64,000 nucleotides of DNA, from NCBI RefSeq assembly GCF_947179165.1, contig NC_077237.1, positions 62,603,523 to 62,667,522 of the forward strand. Reading direction: 5' to 3'. This stretch comes from Solanum dulcamara. Taxonomy: Eukaryota > Streptophyta > Magnoliopsida > Solanales > Solanaceae. Below are positions 11,641 to 24,830 of this stretch, in pieces. Made by a program: the position numbers and the translations under genes. The notes below the pieces were generated by a model, which made no database searches, was not told the DNA's origin, and was given only the letters and a program-made list of their open reading frames with translations. Each line of letters opens with the position of its first letter. The stretch's first letter is position 1.

Positions 11641-12419
11641 GACTCTTTTCTTTCATGGATGAAATTTATTTGTAGTAGTTGATACTGTAATGACCCTCCA
11701 AGTTATTTCCTCTATTATAATTATTTCATCATTAAAAGCCTTTATTTAGAGACCCTAAGTCATTTATGACTTTTTGGGACTGATAGTTTGGTCACCTGGT
11801 CGTTCGTTTGGATTACGTGCAAATTTCTATGTATTGGACCTTTCGAAACTTAAAATCTTGATGTTTATCAAAACTTTGGGTAAATAACCTCAAAATATGA
11901 TTATGATGGTTCCATTAGCTTCGAAACATCGAGCTTGGTCTAGAAGGACCTTTGGTACAGGTCTTGAGGCTTTCGGATCATTTCTAGGAACCTTGTTGCT
12001 TATGGCTTAAACTGGAGTTTTGGAGTAGGATCTACTTTTCATTGAGACAACCTCAATTGGAAGTTTTGACATTTTTTGTTGAATTCAAAATGTCAAATTT
12101 GGTAGGGTAGCATCTATGGTTTGCAAGTACGGTGTTTTGAATAAATCTCGAACACCCTGTTGGAGAATTTTAAACCTTAGTCAGCTAGTTGATGCAACTA
12201 CAACCAATGTTTCTCAACTTTCTCTTCACGTTCGCAGGCTTGGATGCACATTCACAAAGACCAAGTGTCTTGTTCATCATGTCCGTAGGCTCAACCTCTC
12301 TTTTGCAAATAGGAGGCCCTTTGAGCCTCTGTGTTTGTGGATGGTTTGCCGCATACATGAAGAAGAGTCTGGTTTTCCAGACATGGTTTACTATCACGAT
12401 TGTGAAGGTCATTTTAAGT

Positions 12420-12438
12420 GGTCTTTTAAATAAAGACC
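12420..12438 (+). promoter_or_regulatory. TATA-like box inside an inverted repeat (LTR B promoter)
   Basis: GGTCTTT, TAAAT, AAAGACC forms a 7 bp perfect inverted repeat around an AT-rich core, matching LTR A at 3,385-3,402. The surrounding LTRs are far more diverged than these arms. Confidence 0.5.
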
Positions 12439-12914
12439 AGTCGTGAATCAACTTAGTCCCAAAATTTTAAAGTGCGATTTCTTCAGTTCTAAAGCTCATA
12501 TTCAATTAATGCAAATGTATTTCACTAGAATTTATGTGGCTATGTATTGGGTTATCATGAGAGTTTGGGGATCGTGTTTTCAAGTTAATTCCTATCTTGA
12601 AGGACTGCCCCAACTTCTTTAATGGTATTAATTGTATCTTTTGTTCCATGATCATTTTTTTAGGATTTCCGTGCCCGAATTATGCCCATTTTGGGGGAAT
12701 AGGTTCTTTGAGCTAATTAGAACCCATTGACAGAGTCAATATTTGGATTCCCAACATTGGTCCCATTATTTTTTTTTTGACTTGATTTTTGGATCATCTC
12801 TAATTATTGCAATTTTTGTGTCTAAATTCTCGTATTGACCTTGTGATTGTATTTTTGGTACCATGACATCGATTAAAGGCTATTCAAAAGGGCAAAGCTC
12901 TTGAATAGTGGTTA

Positions 12915-14915
12915 TGTAATAACTTGTAAATTAAAGTACGTCTGTGATTTGTAAATGCCAATGCATCAGTGGGATATCAGGAGAATATTATTACAAAGGG
13001 TTATGAATACCAAGTAATCCTATATTAAGTTATTTGAAGTGTTACACCAAAGTTACATGCCAAGGAGATCATTAATGAAAAGGTTCAAGTTTAAAGGTTC
13101 ATTCTGGAGGAATATTTTAAATGATCTAATTTATCATCTAACTTTGAACGAGCATATCTCCTAATATATAAAAATTTAGAATGTCTATAACCTACAAAAA
13201 GTATTTGAGTATAGTTTCCATCCAAACAAACCTCTCATCAATACATCTTCTGAGTAAGAAGTTATGGACATTCTACAACAGAGACGTGCACTACCCAATC
13301 AATGTGGGACATGTGGTACTTTAAGGAAGGCCAAAAAGTTAATGTTTTTATATTGAAACTTTGGAACTTTATTTCATATATTCTGAAACGTCTAAGGTTT
13401 TGTTCCTAAGAGTCTTTTTCATCCTTTCATCATAAAAATCAAGGGTTCTTCATTTCAAATCTTCCCAAGCTTAAGGTAAGTCGATTTCTTTGAGAATAAG
13501 TGTCCTCCTCTCTATAGAATGTAAGATATACTTAGCCAAGTTTTTCTTGAAGGAAAAGGTGTTTTCTTGAAGGAATAAAAAGGGAAAGGATCTCTTCTCT
13601 TGGTCATAGTGTTAAAGTTGTCAGCAAAGGAGTCATATGAGATTACATGATGAAGTATTCCTATCTTTCAAATCTTTCCATGTTGGATGCCTAAATCTAT
13701 AGAATTGTAGCACTCTTTTTCTAGTCAAAAAAGTCATATGTTTCATGTCATCAAATGTGTCTATAGTACAAAAAACTCCCAGAAGCTATAGGGTACATAT
13801 GTATCATAAAGTTAAAAGAAGCAATTGGCCATAGATTATCCATATATCACATAGTTATATGATTCTTAAGATAAAGGAGATAATTAACAAATGTTTCACG
13901 AGTTATATGATTCATAAGTTGCTTATTGCAAGTCCTTCTATACAAGTAGAGATTATAGCCTACTCTGCAGCGTGGGGTTGGTATTTCTAGGGACACTACA
14001 TGTGATGCTATTTTGTGAACATAATTCAGATAGAGTAAGTTGAAATTTCCCATCATGGATTCACCTGACTTATACAGGTCTGCAGGCAGACCATACAGGA
14101 ACCCAAAGGGTGTACCTTGATAGAACTCATTTCCCGAACTATGAGATTTCATGCGTGGTCATGACAGTGGGCTACAGATGCCATATAGGGTTCATAGATC
14201 GCAGACAATAGGCCATCATGTGACTCCCTGATAGTTAGTTTTACAAAGAGCCACAAAGTTATATGGCGAACTATATATATCACTTAGGCAAATTATAGGA
14301 ATCTTATATATATAAATGAATAAACCATGTAGCACTAGAAGAGGACCCTTGAGATTGGTCACAGTTTCAGTGTTGGATTACGTCTCATGCATACATATGC
14401 TCAGATTTTCCTATCTTGATATTTGATTCATTTGAGCAATCTTACATGTCTACTTGTTATTCAGTCGACTTTATATACCATTACATGTTTTATATGTACT
14501 AACATCCTAATTTTTATGGCGTTGTATTTCCATTGATGCAGGCTCATGTACTTAAGATAGTAGACATTCACAATAGCCCAAAGACTTCCAGTTTAGCAGT
14601 GGTAAGATATACCGCTACCTGGAGCTATCAGATATCTAGAGGTTATTTTTCTATGTATGTACATATGTTGGAATGGGTATGTCGGAGCCTTGTCCTGACC
14701 AGTTATTAGATTCTCAGATGCACTCTTTAGAGGGTTCTTAGTTTTGTTTCAATTATAAGTAGCTAGTGGGCACTTTTGTTATCTATGTTTAGTGTGTTTC
14801 TTGGTATATGTTCCTCTACTTATGAGTCTACAACTTTAGTATGCAATTAATATATACATTAGCAGCTGCTCGAATAAGTTCTCATTGTCCGCTCCTTCCT
14901 AGCAGGGGTGTGACA
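12915..14915 (+). mobile_element. Solo LTR (2,001 bp) inside LTR B
   Basis: It starts TGTAATAACTTG and ends GGGTGTGACA. It is flanked by GGTTA (12,910-12,914) and GGTTT (14,916-14,920), a 4/5 match to a 5 bp TSD. Sequence on both sides continues LTR B. There is no coding sequence and no second LTR, so it is the product of recombination between the two LTRs of a former full element. The 101-codon minus-strand ORF at 13,847-14,152 lies inside it and resembles nothing. Confidence 0.75.
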
Positions 14916-16524
14916 GGTTTGAATTGCGCACTATCTGCTTTAAGGTAATTTACATCTTATCGAACCTTATATTGAGCTTTTGATTGTGATTTCATGGTGA
15001 TTAGCTAATTTTGGGATTGGTTTCTATTTAGAATCATGTTTAGCTATTAGAATCCATGCCTTAGCCTTATATTTTAGGTTTTGGGGAATTGTGCATGCCT
15101 ATGTTATGTTGTGTTGATCTTTCCATACCTTTTGGATTCATAATGATGTTAATATGTTGACTTGATACCATGTTATTGGCCTTAGCCTAGGTGTAGGCTA
15201 GTGTTTCCTTAGACTTGCGGTTTAGAGATAATAGGTCTTAGAGATTCTCCAACATTGCTCTAGACGGCTTAGCTCACTATAGACTGATATATCACACTGA
15301 GGCCTAATAGTATTATCCCTAGTTAGTTGGTAAATCAACTCTCATGACCTTTCTTCCATAACTACCTTTTTGATGATTTGGCCCAGTGTTATTAGGCATC
15401 ATTCGATCATTTAGGATTAGATTTCGTTTGAGCTTGGATTGAGTCGATAGCATATTTAGGGTGATCATGATCTATGGTGGCCCATGATGGTGACATTGAG
15501 ATAGCATATTTCCCTGACTGCTTGTATAGCTGTGAATTCATGGTCCGTGCGTACTATTCTTATTATCGCATATTTAAGTTCCGGGCATACCATTCTTATA
15601 GCCCCATAGAAATAAGGTCTGGGCACATGATCTTCAACCATAGTCTGAGTTTTGGGCACTTTCTCCTCAGTCAAGTTGAGACTTGGAGGTTGGTTCTATT
15701 AGATTCTTCGAATTTTCTAACTGTGGTTTGAGTTTCGGGTTATGCATTCCCCTACTCTGGATATTTTGTTTCCTGTTCATAAATAGTCATAGCTCTTCTG
15801 TTTACTTATCGGGCTTATGGGGTCCCTTTGGGTTTTTACTTTAAATTGTACATGATTGTACCTTCGGGACTTATGGGAATCCAGTGAGGTTATAGCTAGA
15901 TTTTTATGTTCCATTTCCATTCATTCCTAGACTAGTGTGTATCTTATTTAGACTACTATTAATGTTCTGTTCATTTTGACCTATAGTTGGCGTCATTTCT
16001 CATTTTTCATTATTGTCTTTACTTTCTAAGTTCAGTTGTCATATGATGCCTACTGGGTATCTATTGTTTTAGTACTTAGACTACACTCTACATTTGTTTA
16101 CGTGATGCAGGTCCAAGCCTTAATCACCAGCGTTCATATCAAGCCACCTGCAGGTTATCCAGAGACGGAGGGTGAGCTTATGGCATCCAGGATAAGCCCG
16201 TCTCTTTCTGTTTTAGCTTTGACTAGTCTTTTGCTTTTGAGACAAGCCTGTATTTCTTTTTGGTCCTCTATTGGGACTTGTAATCTTTTTAGTAGGTCTA
16301 TACATATGACTACCAGGTTTTGTGATTGAATCTTGTTTTGGGTTGTATATATTTGCTTTTGTTATTATCTTTCGTTGTGTTCTTTAAATTATTTCCTATA
16401 TCTCTTGATTATTAGTTGTTTCTACCCGGGATATCCATTACTTGTTGTTCCAGGATATGAGTTGGCTTACCTACTAGTGGGTTATGGTAGGTGACATCTT
16501 GACTCGAGAGATGGTGTTATGAAA

Positions 16525-18308
16525 CATCTCTCTCTTTACGCTCCTCTCTCTCTATATATTTTCTCAACCAAATACCAATTTTTCTTTTCCTGAACTTGCA
16601 AGTTTTTAAAATCTTTAGAAGTTTTTTATGTAGTATTTTTTTATATAAGTTATGTTTTTGCGGTGGATGGTTGTTTTCCCAGAACTCTTGTTGGCATAAT
16701 TATTTTTGGTGAATTGATGTTTATAAAGAACTTAAACTTTTTGAGTGAAAAAATATTCACTAAGATTAGAAACAATTGTTATGTATATGCCTAAGATCTC
16801 TTATAAAAACTTTATGTTAGGACACTAGTTTTATTGAGACTCTTTGATCATCAAATACTGCTTGTACGATTATATTAGATATATTGTTTTTGTTGTTGTA
16901 CTTTTATCTCTTGCTAGGTGTGAATCTGAGAGTTAGAGAAAAAACTTGTATCATAACATACTATTACTAGATTAGTTTTTCCTATATATTTTAAATATAA
17001 AGGGTTTTCCCCTTTGTTTTGATCATTTTATCTTGATTTATTTATTTTATAACTTTTGGTTGCATATTTTCATATATTATATTTATTACATTAATGGAAT
17101 AATCTAGTAAAAATTCAAGAGGAATTTGGAAGAATATGGAGGTACATAAGACATTTTCTAGAAAATTATATTCATGAAATATCCTTCAAAGGGAAACTTC
17201 GAAGTATTTTGAAGCCAACTTATGAAATAAGGTTAAAATAGCTTTGAAAAAATATTCTCCTAGATAATAAAAAACAACTATGTTCATACATGAGGTTTCT
17301 TATTAAAATTTTATTTTAAGCCACTAATTTTATTGAGACTTTTTCATCGTTCTGCTTGTGAAATTACACTAGATATATTATTGTGGGTGTTGTTTTTGTT
17401 GTCTTTTCATCTCCTGATACATTTGAATTAGAGAGTCAAAGAAAGGAGTGATATCATAACATACTATTACTAGATTAGTTTTTGCTTCTATGGCGTGTTT
17501 TGTATATCATGCTACCTTATTATAATAATTTTTATTTTCAGATCATATAATTTAATTTTCTAAATAAAATATAAATATTTAAAATATTATTTTCTATTAA
17601 AATATATTATTTTGTTGAAATGAGATTTTTATAATGTTTTATTGATTTAGTGTTTAATTTTATATGCACATTCAAATATTGAAAACAAATACTCCTAATC
17701 AGTTCGTGTTCCAATGTAGATATGCATCTTAATATTCAGATGTGTATTCAAATTTAGACATCTAGATCTTGATGCATATCTTAATATTCAAATGATTATA
17801 GAAACAAATGAGACCTAAGATTAGACAATAATTCCAAATAGTTAACACCTAAGTCACACTTTGTAAAATCATCTCAATTCATCAACACACAGTATAAAAT
17901 CAGAAGGAAAAAAACACAACTCATCATCACGCATTTAACCTTCCATAATCTAACACCACTTACTTGTCAAGTTTATAATTTTCATCCATACTTAGCATTT
18001 ATAAGTGAATTATTTATAGGAGTTTAAGCACATACCATTTTCAAACATCACTAGACCTTAACTAGGATATCAATCATGAAGCATTGGGCATTAACCATCA
18101 ACCAATTTAAGACATCAAATCACTTTTTGAGGATGCAAACAAGTAAATAAAATCATGAAAATCGCATCTATCCTTGCCTTGTAATTATATAATCACTGCA
18201 GCTTCCAGAATCACTAACCATATCTCAAATCACAAATATCACTTTCATATGTACACACATACTGAAGGGTCGTAATCTTTCCCATCTAGTCATGACTTGT
18301 AGGTGTTA
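16525..18308. other. Unassigned AT-rich DNA with a diverged tandem duplication
   Basis: I see no gene, LTR edge or transposon motif here. About 16,740-16,985 and 17,235-17,490 are diverged copies of each other, about 495 bp apart. Shared blocks include TTTTATTGAGACT, CATAACATACTATTACTAGA and GATTAGTTTTT. Around 17,700-17,810 a short word (ATGCATNTTAATATTCA) occurs twice. It may be an old non-autonomous element or plain intergenic DNA. Confidence 0.5.
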
Positions 18309-18730
18309 CAACCCCAAAAATCTAGTCATTATGGCACCTACCAAAACCCATCGGTAGGTAAGCTAATCCATATCCTGATGGAAGAATCAACAATCGACGA
18401 GAAGATAGTAAGAATATAAGGGAAAACATAGCAAAACCTAGGAAATGACATAAGTATATACAATCATACAATATCCAATCCCACAACCTAGTGGACGGAG
18501 GTACAAAGCTTCTAATACAAGTAAAAGTTCCAAAAATACAAAAATAAATATAGACTTTTCTCGATTATAAAAGACTAACCCAAAACTATAACAAATGGAG
18601 ATGAGTCAAACAAGAACGTCATCAGCTCACCCTCTATCTCTAGAAGTCCATCGTGAAGCTCAATATCAATGATGTCGGCTAGAGCTCGAATCAACATCAA
18701 GAAAATAGATACAAAATGTAGCATGGGTAC
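18309..18730 (-). repeat. Minus-strand A-family LTR end, cut by the Athila-like element
   Basis: The minus strand ends ...GGGGTTGTAACA at 18,309. Just inside is GGTAGGTGCCATAATGAC, the word that ends LTRs A and B on the + strand. It is therefore the 3' end of an A-type LTR in opposite orientation. It stops at 18,730, exactly where the Athila-like 5' LTR starts, so it was the landing site of that element. The other part should lie beyond the right end of the window. Confidence 0.6.
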
Positions 18731-21700
18731 TGATCTTGGGTACATTTATGCACCTAATAGCCAACAAAACCCATGTTCATAGTCAAGTTTGAGAGAAAAT
18801 TCCTATTTTTTATTCATTTTTAGAGTATTTGTATGTTATTGTACCTAACCAACATGATTAGACACTTTTAGGGCTCAACGAAGATAAATGGACCTTAAAA
18901 GGACATTATGATGAAAGTGAACCTTGAAGATGAAGTTGGGAAAGAAAGTGAAGAAAATATGTTGTACAAGAGAATCTCCACGTTGAGCACCTTGCTTCCA
19001 GGATTGATGCTCAATTTAGAATTTATTATGTGGCGAGACAGAAAGGTACGTGGACCTGGCTGATGATAGAAGAAAAATCACCGAGGAAGAAGAAATAAGA
19101 ATTCCATAGTGCGAAACATGTCTGCATTGCAGACTTCAGTATAGTTAATATCCTTAATATTTTTCAAGGCTTTAAATAGCACACTTGTACTTTTTGTTAT
19201 TCATTCAGTTTTTATTTTCAAATTTTGGAAGAAGAAGAGCGAAGGGAAAACTTCTCTAGGGTTACTTTTCTTTTTCTCTTTTATTTGAAACTAATATTTG
19301 TATGCTATTAATTATTTCTTTGATTGTATTCAAGATGATGAATGGCTAAATCCCCTTATTCTAGGGCTGTAGCCACAAGATGAGGGTTTAATATGATATT
19401 CTTTGGTTAAAAATGGGTTCTTTCATACAATTACTCCAATATTTTTATTTCTACTATTTGAATGCCTGATCACCATTAGAATAAATTCATTGACTACCTG
19501 GAATTCGAGAGACAGGAAGGAGATAGAACACTAAAAGATTGGGAACATGTTTGTTCTAGAATTGCCAAGGATAATTTGTGTATAGCATGTCCGTGACATA
19601 TACATATACACCACGTTTGGTTACTAGACACAATGATAGGATTAATTCATCTTTCTTGGTTCATGATTATTGTAGCAGCCCCTTTGGAAGGATGCCACTT
19701 GCGAAATAAAAGGTAGTTTTTCTTTTTCTTTTTTTTTAATCACAAATAGTCACCACCATTGCGGGTCCATAAAACACACCAAACTCGAATCAGTGGTTAT
19801 TAAAAAACTATTATCCTCCTTTGTGCAAAAGGATAAGATAACATATAAATGCAGTACAGGCATGACTTGAGTTAAAAGCACACTCTAAAATAGCAAAACT
19901 AGTTACCCTGTTCAAGTTACAAGCGTATAGTTTTGTTTTCACAAGCCACATGTATCATGTACAAGTCCCCCAAAATATTTACAAAAACTAAATGCATATG
20001 CAGATGTGATCTTCATAAGGGCTCTAAAAATACTACTCCAAATGGACATCTTCATACGTCATCCCACACATTACCAACGATAGAAAACAACTATCACTAA
20101 GCATAAAGCTTAGTGGTGTAAAAACTTTGGGCTTGGAGCCATTAAATTCTTCAACTCCCTGGTTCATGGCAGGTGGCTCAATAAGGTAAAAGTAATCCCA
20201 AGTAAACAAGTATATCAAAGTATCGAATACAAACCTTGAAGAGTTTCAAAATCAATATTAATATTAGAAGGCTCAAGTATCAAGAAACTTATAATTCAAT
20301 TCGAAAGAGTTGCCAAATAGTCAATTTTACCCAATAGGTACGTCATGCCTTCACACTAAGCACAATCAATATCAAAATGGACTGAAGCCCCGAAATCAAG
20401 AAGGACCGAAGCCCATATCAAGAAGGGTCGTCACCCAATATCAAGAGAATCAAGAACCATATTGAAAGTGGCTTTTCACTCGTACTCGAGAATTTGCAAA
20501 ACCCCATCGTCAAGACGAAATATAAATCCAAAATCAAGATGAGCAAGATCCGAATTGATAGACATGCCAATATCGATGACAAGTCACCATAACAAGAAGG
20601 ACAAAGTCCTATCAAAAATGCAAAATGATCAAGCAATTCGTACAAATGGGCGGTTTAGCGAAAGTTTTGTAATACTTAAGATAATAGTCATACCAAAATA
20701 CAAAACAAGGAGCAAGGAAACAACCCATCAAAATACTTTAAATTTTGGAAATTAAAATATTCCAAGTCAATTTTATACATGAACCTTGGCATTTTAGTAT
20801 ACAACAGGTTCTACCACAACTCGAGGAGCTCAATTTCTCTCTGCCATAGACCAACCAAAATCCAATTCGTCAAACAGTTCCTCTTAGCTTGTATAAGAAA
20901 ATATATACCTTAAATACACAATCAAATATCTACTTAAGTTTAAGAGTCTCATCATATCAAAACTAAACATGAAATTAATAAAAATCAGCCTAAACTATTC
21001 AAATCGGAATTCTGGACAGCCTACTGTCCTGTATTGTTGCTCCATTTCGAAGGGGTAAATGGGGGAAGTAGGATTTATGTCCTCAAGGAAAGTTATATAC
21101 ATATGTCTTAGGGTCTCATAAAATTTCGAATAACCCCTACAACAATTTGTACAAAAAGATATGCCCAAAATACCAACAACTGTCCATGTAGAATTTCCAA
21201 AATAAAATCTGGGAAGCACCTCCCCTACACTTCATCACCCTTTTCCGAGTAGATAATAGCAAAACTAGGTTTCCGATCCTAAATTAAAGTTATATCCCTA
21301 TGAAATATCTTTCCAAAACATCTTGAATCACTTGAAACAAAGCTTTACAGAAGAAGTTATACTAATATTACTAACGGCAGTCATATTCAAAAACGGGTTT
21401 GCTACCAAGAACAAGAACCTCCTTCGCTGCCCCAACTATAATTTTTATGTTGTTAAACACCGTTACTTAACCGAAGAATAGCTTAGATAATTAATTTATG
21501 GAACTAAATCAGAGGACTTACCTTGCTTCAAGCCAAATCTGTGGCTGCCTTTCTCTTTTCTCTAAGTTTCTCTCTTCTTTTCTCTCACTTTCTAATTGAA
21601 AAAGATGACTTATAAAGAATTAGTCATCACTTTACATGTATATATATGCTCCCTTGAGGTGTGAAACATGGCAGCCCCTAGGGGTGACACATGTCCAGCC

Positions 21701-22467
21701 CCTAGGGCATCACCTCTTCCATGCACCCAATCCAAAGCTGCCACATAGAAGTGTGGCATCACCTACTTGATCCAAGTAGGTGCATCACCTTCTTGGTCCA
21801 AGTAGGTGCATCACCTGCTTGGTCCAAGTAGGTACATCACCTGTTTGGTCCAAGTAGGTGCTACGCCTCTTTTTCCCTCTTCTGTGGGTTCGTAATATCG
21901 TCTCACTTTAAGAACCTATGTAATCTTTGCTACCTAAGCTCGACGTGTACTCAAGTAGCTTTGTTATGTAATAAATCTCAATCAATAGCTTACGTAGAAC
22001 TTCATAGATAACGTAGATCACCTGGCAATCCTGTAGAAACCATAAAAAAAAATTAGGGTGTTACAATTATCCTCGCTCAATGATGTAGTGAGGTTATCAA
22101 CAAAGGTAAGCAATTAGAGGTCGAGAGACCATGATTGTAAAATCAATCCTGTAAATCAGTAATTGAAAGACCTATTGGAAGCCAAAGTAAAGTATGTTAG
22201 GCCTGAAGTCTATAAGAGCTACAACCCTGGAGTTCATTTGTAAATTGATTAAACTTCATTAAAATCTTTGAATCATTTTTATAGTATTGTTAATATGATT
22301 GAATTAGATATAATTAAAATCAACTCTTTGGAACACCCACGAGTAATCTAGTTCATTAAGAAGTAAGTGAATGCCTAATTAAAGTCTTTTGGGCTCGATA
22401 ATCGGCTCTGAAAAGAATCACTTTACTGCTTGTGAGACCGCATGCACTTGTGTGTGCTTTGTTAGCA
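18731..22467 (+). repeat. 5' LTR of the Athila-like element (split)
   Basis: It starts TGATCTTGGG at 18,731, beside the truncated A-type LTR, and ends about GTTAGCA at 22,467, 9 bp before the primer site. Two segments (18,731-19,670 and 22,071-22,467) total about 1.34 kb. A promoter region is plausible near 19,180 (TTTAAATAGCACACTTG). The left edge is inferred because the matching 3' LTR is not in the window. Confidence 0.65.
19671..22065 (-). mobile_element. Solo LTR (2,395 bp), E-related family, with perfect TSD
   Basis: The + strand runs TGTAGCAGCC ... GGGTGTTACA, flanked on both sides by ATTAT (19,666-19,670 and 22,066-22,070). The end shared with element E (GTGTTACA here, GTGTAACA there) and the common block near 21,890-21,990 (GGGTTCGTAAT, CTATGTAATC) show kinship to the E family, whose coding strand is minus. 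Four copies of an AAGTAGGTGCATCACC-type word lie at 21,773-21,862, and a TATA-like run (TGTATATATATG) at 21,637-21,648. The short ORFs in it are not genes. Confidence 0.85.
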
Positions 22468-22476
22468 ATAAGTTTT

Positions 22477-22494
22477 TGGTGCCATTGCCAAGGA
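22477..22494 (+). other. Primer-binding site of the Athila-like element
   Basis: TGGTGCCATTGCCAAGGA is a lightly decayed version of the site complementary to the 3' end of plant tRNA-Asp(GUC), preceded by a T-run. This site is typical of Athila-type elements and sets the 5' LTR boundary just upstream. Confidence 0.8.
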
Positions 22495-22595
22495 TTTTAA
22501 ATTTGGCAATTTTTTACTTTCAAAGTTTCTTAGTTATTTGTGTTAGTGTTAACAACTTGATCTTAATTATGATTTCCTCCATATATTTTCAAATA

Positions 22596-24115
22596 GCCAC
22601 ACTAGAAAGGACTCGAGAAATTGTAGAGCTTATAGCTGAGCTTGAGAGATTCTTACATCAACAAAGGAGGAGAGCAGTGCACAATATCTGGTACAACAAG
22701 TCAACCTAGAGAATAATCAAGAAGAGCTCGTAGAGGTCCCTACAAATATGGTGGAGTGAATTGTTAAGGATGTGGCAATCCCTCAAACTACAAATGTTAC
22801 CAACAACATCCAAAAATGGCTTGCTAGAGGTAGATTCAAACTAAGGTCGAATATGGTGCAACTCTTACTGGATTGCCACATGAGGATCCACAATTTCACT
22901 TACAGAGTTTGTTGGAGATCAGTGATACCTATATACCAACCGGAGTGTTATCAAATTATGTACGACTAACCTTCTTTCCATTCTCTTTATTGGGGGAAGC
23001 AAGGAGGTGGCTAAAGACGGAGCCACCAAAATCAATCACTACTTGGGATGATTTAGCCCACAAATTTCTAATTAGATTCTTCCCATCAGGGAAGACAGCT
23101 AAGCTAAGGAGTGAAATCCTGAGTTTTAAACAGAAGACTGGAGAAAATTTTTACCAAGCCTAGGACAGGTTTAAATCTTTACATGTTATTTATCCTCACC
23201 ATTATCAAGCTAATGAGATGTTGGTCCATAACTTTATTGAAGGGGTTGGAACCCAACACCAAAATTCTTCTTGATTTTGCTGTAGGTGGACAGGCTATAG
23301 AGAAGACTTATGATGAGCTCTTTGCATTGCTAACTCTGTATCTTAAGGAAATCCTGAGTGGAATGGGGGGAACTCTAGACCTATAGTCCAAAAATAGGCA
23401 GGTATGCTTGAAGTTGATATTGTGACAGCCTTAACAGCTCAGATTGCAATAATGAAAAACATGATGTTCACACACTTCAACAACTTGGCATTGGGCCAGT
23501 AACATGCTCCAGTAAATGTAGTACAGCAACATATAACATGGTATGATGTATGTGGTAGAAATTAGCATATGTCAGAATATTATGGAGCAAATCCGAAATC
23601 GGTCAATTTTATAGGTAATGCACAAAGGGGTGGAGGTCAAAACTATGGAAACACTTATAACCCAGTTGGAGGAAGCACCCAAATTTCTCTTGCGGTGGAA
23701 ACCAACAAAATCAGCACCAAGGACAAGCTCAATATAGACCACAGGGAGGAGGACAACACTACAATCAACAAGGCTAGAATATCCAACAAACAAGAAGTTC
23801 TAGGAATATGAGTGTGGAAGACATGCTTAAGAAACTCTTGGCTGACCAAGCTAAGTTAGTCATTGATATTTGTCAACACCATATCACAACTCAAAATTTA
23901 GAGAAGCAAGTTGGACAGTTAGCTAGTGCTCAGAACTCTCGCTAGCAAGGTGGTTTACTAGGTAACACTGACTCAAACCCCAAGTAGGTAAATGTTGTGA
24001 ATACCCAAAGCGAACGCCAATTAGCTGAGTTGGCTCTGGAAAGCATAGTTAGTGATGGTAAAGGTAAAAAGATGACTATTGAATCTGATGAGCCTAGTAT
24101 ACCTAGGGCAGATTA
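22596..24115 (+). pseudogene. Decayed gag of the Athila-like element
   Basis: The N-terminal part at 22,600-22,860 is broken by frame changes. The retrotransposon gag core is clear at 22,873-23,163: LLEISDTYIPTGVLSNYVRL, then LLGEARRWLKTEPP, TTWDDLAHKFLIRFFPS, LRSEILSFKQ, ending in a stop after NFYQA; it resumes at 23,166 (DRFKSL). A worn zinc-knuckle start (WYDVC) is near 23,540. A low-complexity Q/N/G-rich region follows (AQRGGGQNYGNTYNP near 23,620), then a coiled-coil-like segment near 23,860-23,940. Gag would form the cytoplasmic virus-like particle that packages element RNA. The many stops make it non-functional. Confidence 0.85.
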
Positions 24116-24830
24116 GGAACCAAAGGCAAAACCTTTTCCTCTATTCCCACAAAAGTTCAAAAAGAAGAAGGAGGAGAAGTGTTTTTTGAGAAGTTTATAG
24201 ACATGTTAAAATAGGTACAAATTAACTTACCTTTAATTGAAAGGTATTCTAAAATATGCTAAGTACGTAAAAGACATAGTACCCAATAAGAGAAAGTTTG
24301 AAGAATATGAGATTGTAGCACTCACTAAAGAGTGTAGTTCAATAATTCTGAATAAGGTAAAGTTCCCAGCTAAGCAAAAAGATCCAGGGAGTTTCACAAT
24401 ATAAGTAACAATTGATATGTACAGCAATGTAAGAGGTATCTATAATTTGGGTGCAAGTATAAACTTGATGCCCCGATATATACTTGAGAAATTAGGCCTA
24501 GGAGAACCCAAATTGACTACCATTTTGTTGCAACTGGCTTAACATTCTATGGCAAGGCCAGATGGTATAATATAAGATGTGTTAGTCCAAGTGGGATCCT
24601 TTATTTTCCCGGTAGATTTTGTTGTTTTAGATTTTGAGCCTGACCTTGAGGTCCCTTTCATCTTGGGATGCCCATTCTTAGAAACAAGAGGAGAACTAAT
24701 AGATGTAGATGCAGGTAGATTAAAAATGAGGACACATGATAAAGTTGAGGTATTTGATGTATATCAAGCATTGAAATTGCCCAAGGTTTATGAAGAGTTG
24801 TCAGCTATAATTGTCATTGATAAGGAAGTG
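24116..24830 (+). pseudogene. Decayed protease of the Athila-like element
   Basis: The retropepsin-like region reads LGASINLMP near 24,445. The residue before LG, where the catalytic aspartate belongs, is asparagine (IYNLGAS). The second half is a long open stretch from 24,579: FIFPVDFVVLDFEPDLEVPFILGCPFL. The C at ILGCPFL stands where R is usual. The enzyme would have cut the gag-pol polyprotein. A stop near 24,540 and the D-to-N change both predict inactivity. Confidence 0.8.

Larger units (their letters stand above)
10337..16524 (+). mobile_element. Element B: 3' remnant of a second A-family retrotransposon
   Basis: It consists of a truncated integrase region plus a 3' LTR that starts with the same TGTAATGACCCTCC as LTR A. 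It is colinear with A from the integrase zinc finger to the LTR end but is more diverged and has lost everything upstream of the zinc finger. Its LTR is interrupted by a 2.0 kb solo LTR. The right edge is approximate because the LTR end is worn (GTTATGAAA near 16,524 in place of GTTCATGACA). Confidence 0.75.
11686..16524 (+). repeat. 3' LTR of element B, split by a solo LTR
   Basis: It starts TGTAATGACCCTCC. The LTR segments are 11,686-12,914 and about 14,921-16,524, about 2.8 kb together, against 3.3 kb for LTR A. It holds a worn version of the palindromic word array (about 12,225-12,350) and the TATA-bearing inverted repeat GGTCTTT / AAAGACC at 12,420-12,438. The short ORFs overlapping the array at 12,116-12,451 are shadows. 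Confidence 0.75.

Noticed and set aside
17690..17820. Possible MITE
   Set aside because: A repeated word (ATGCATNTTAATATTCA) is present, but I could not find terminal inverted repeats or a target duplication.
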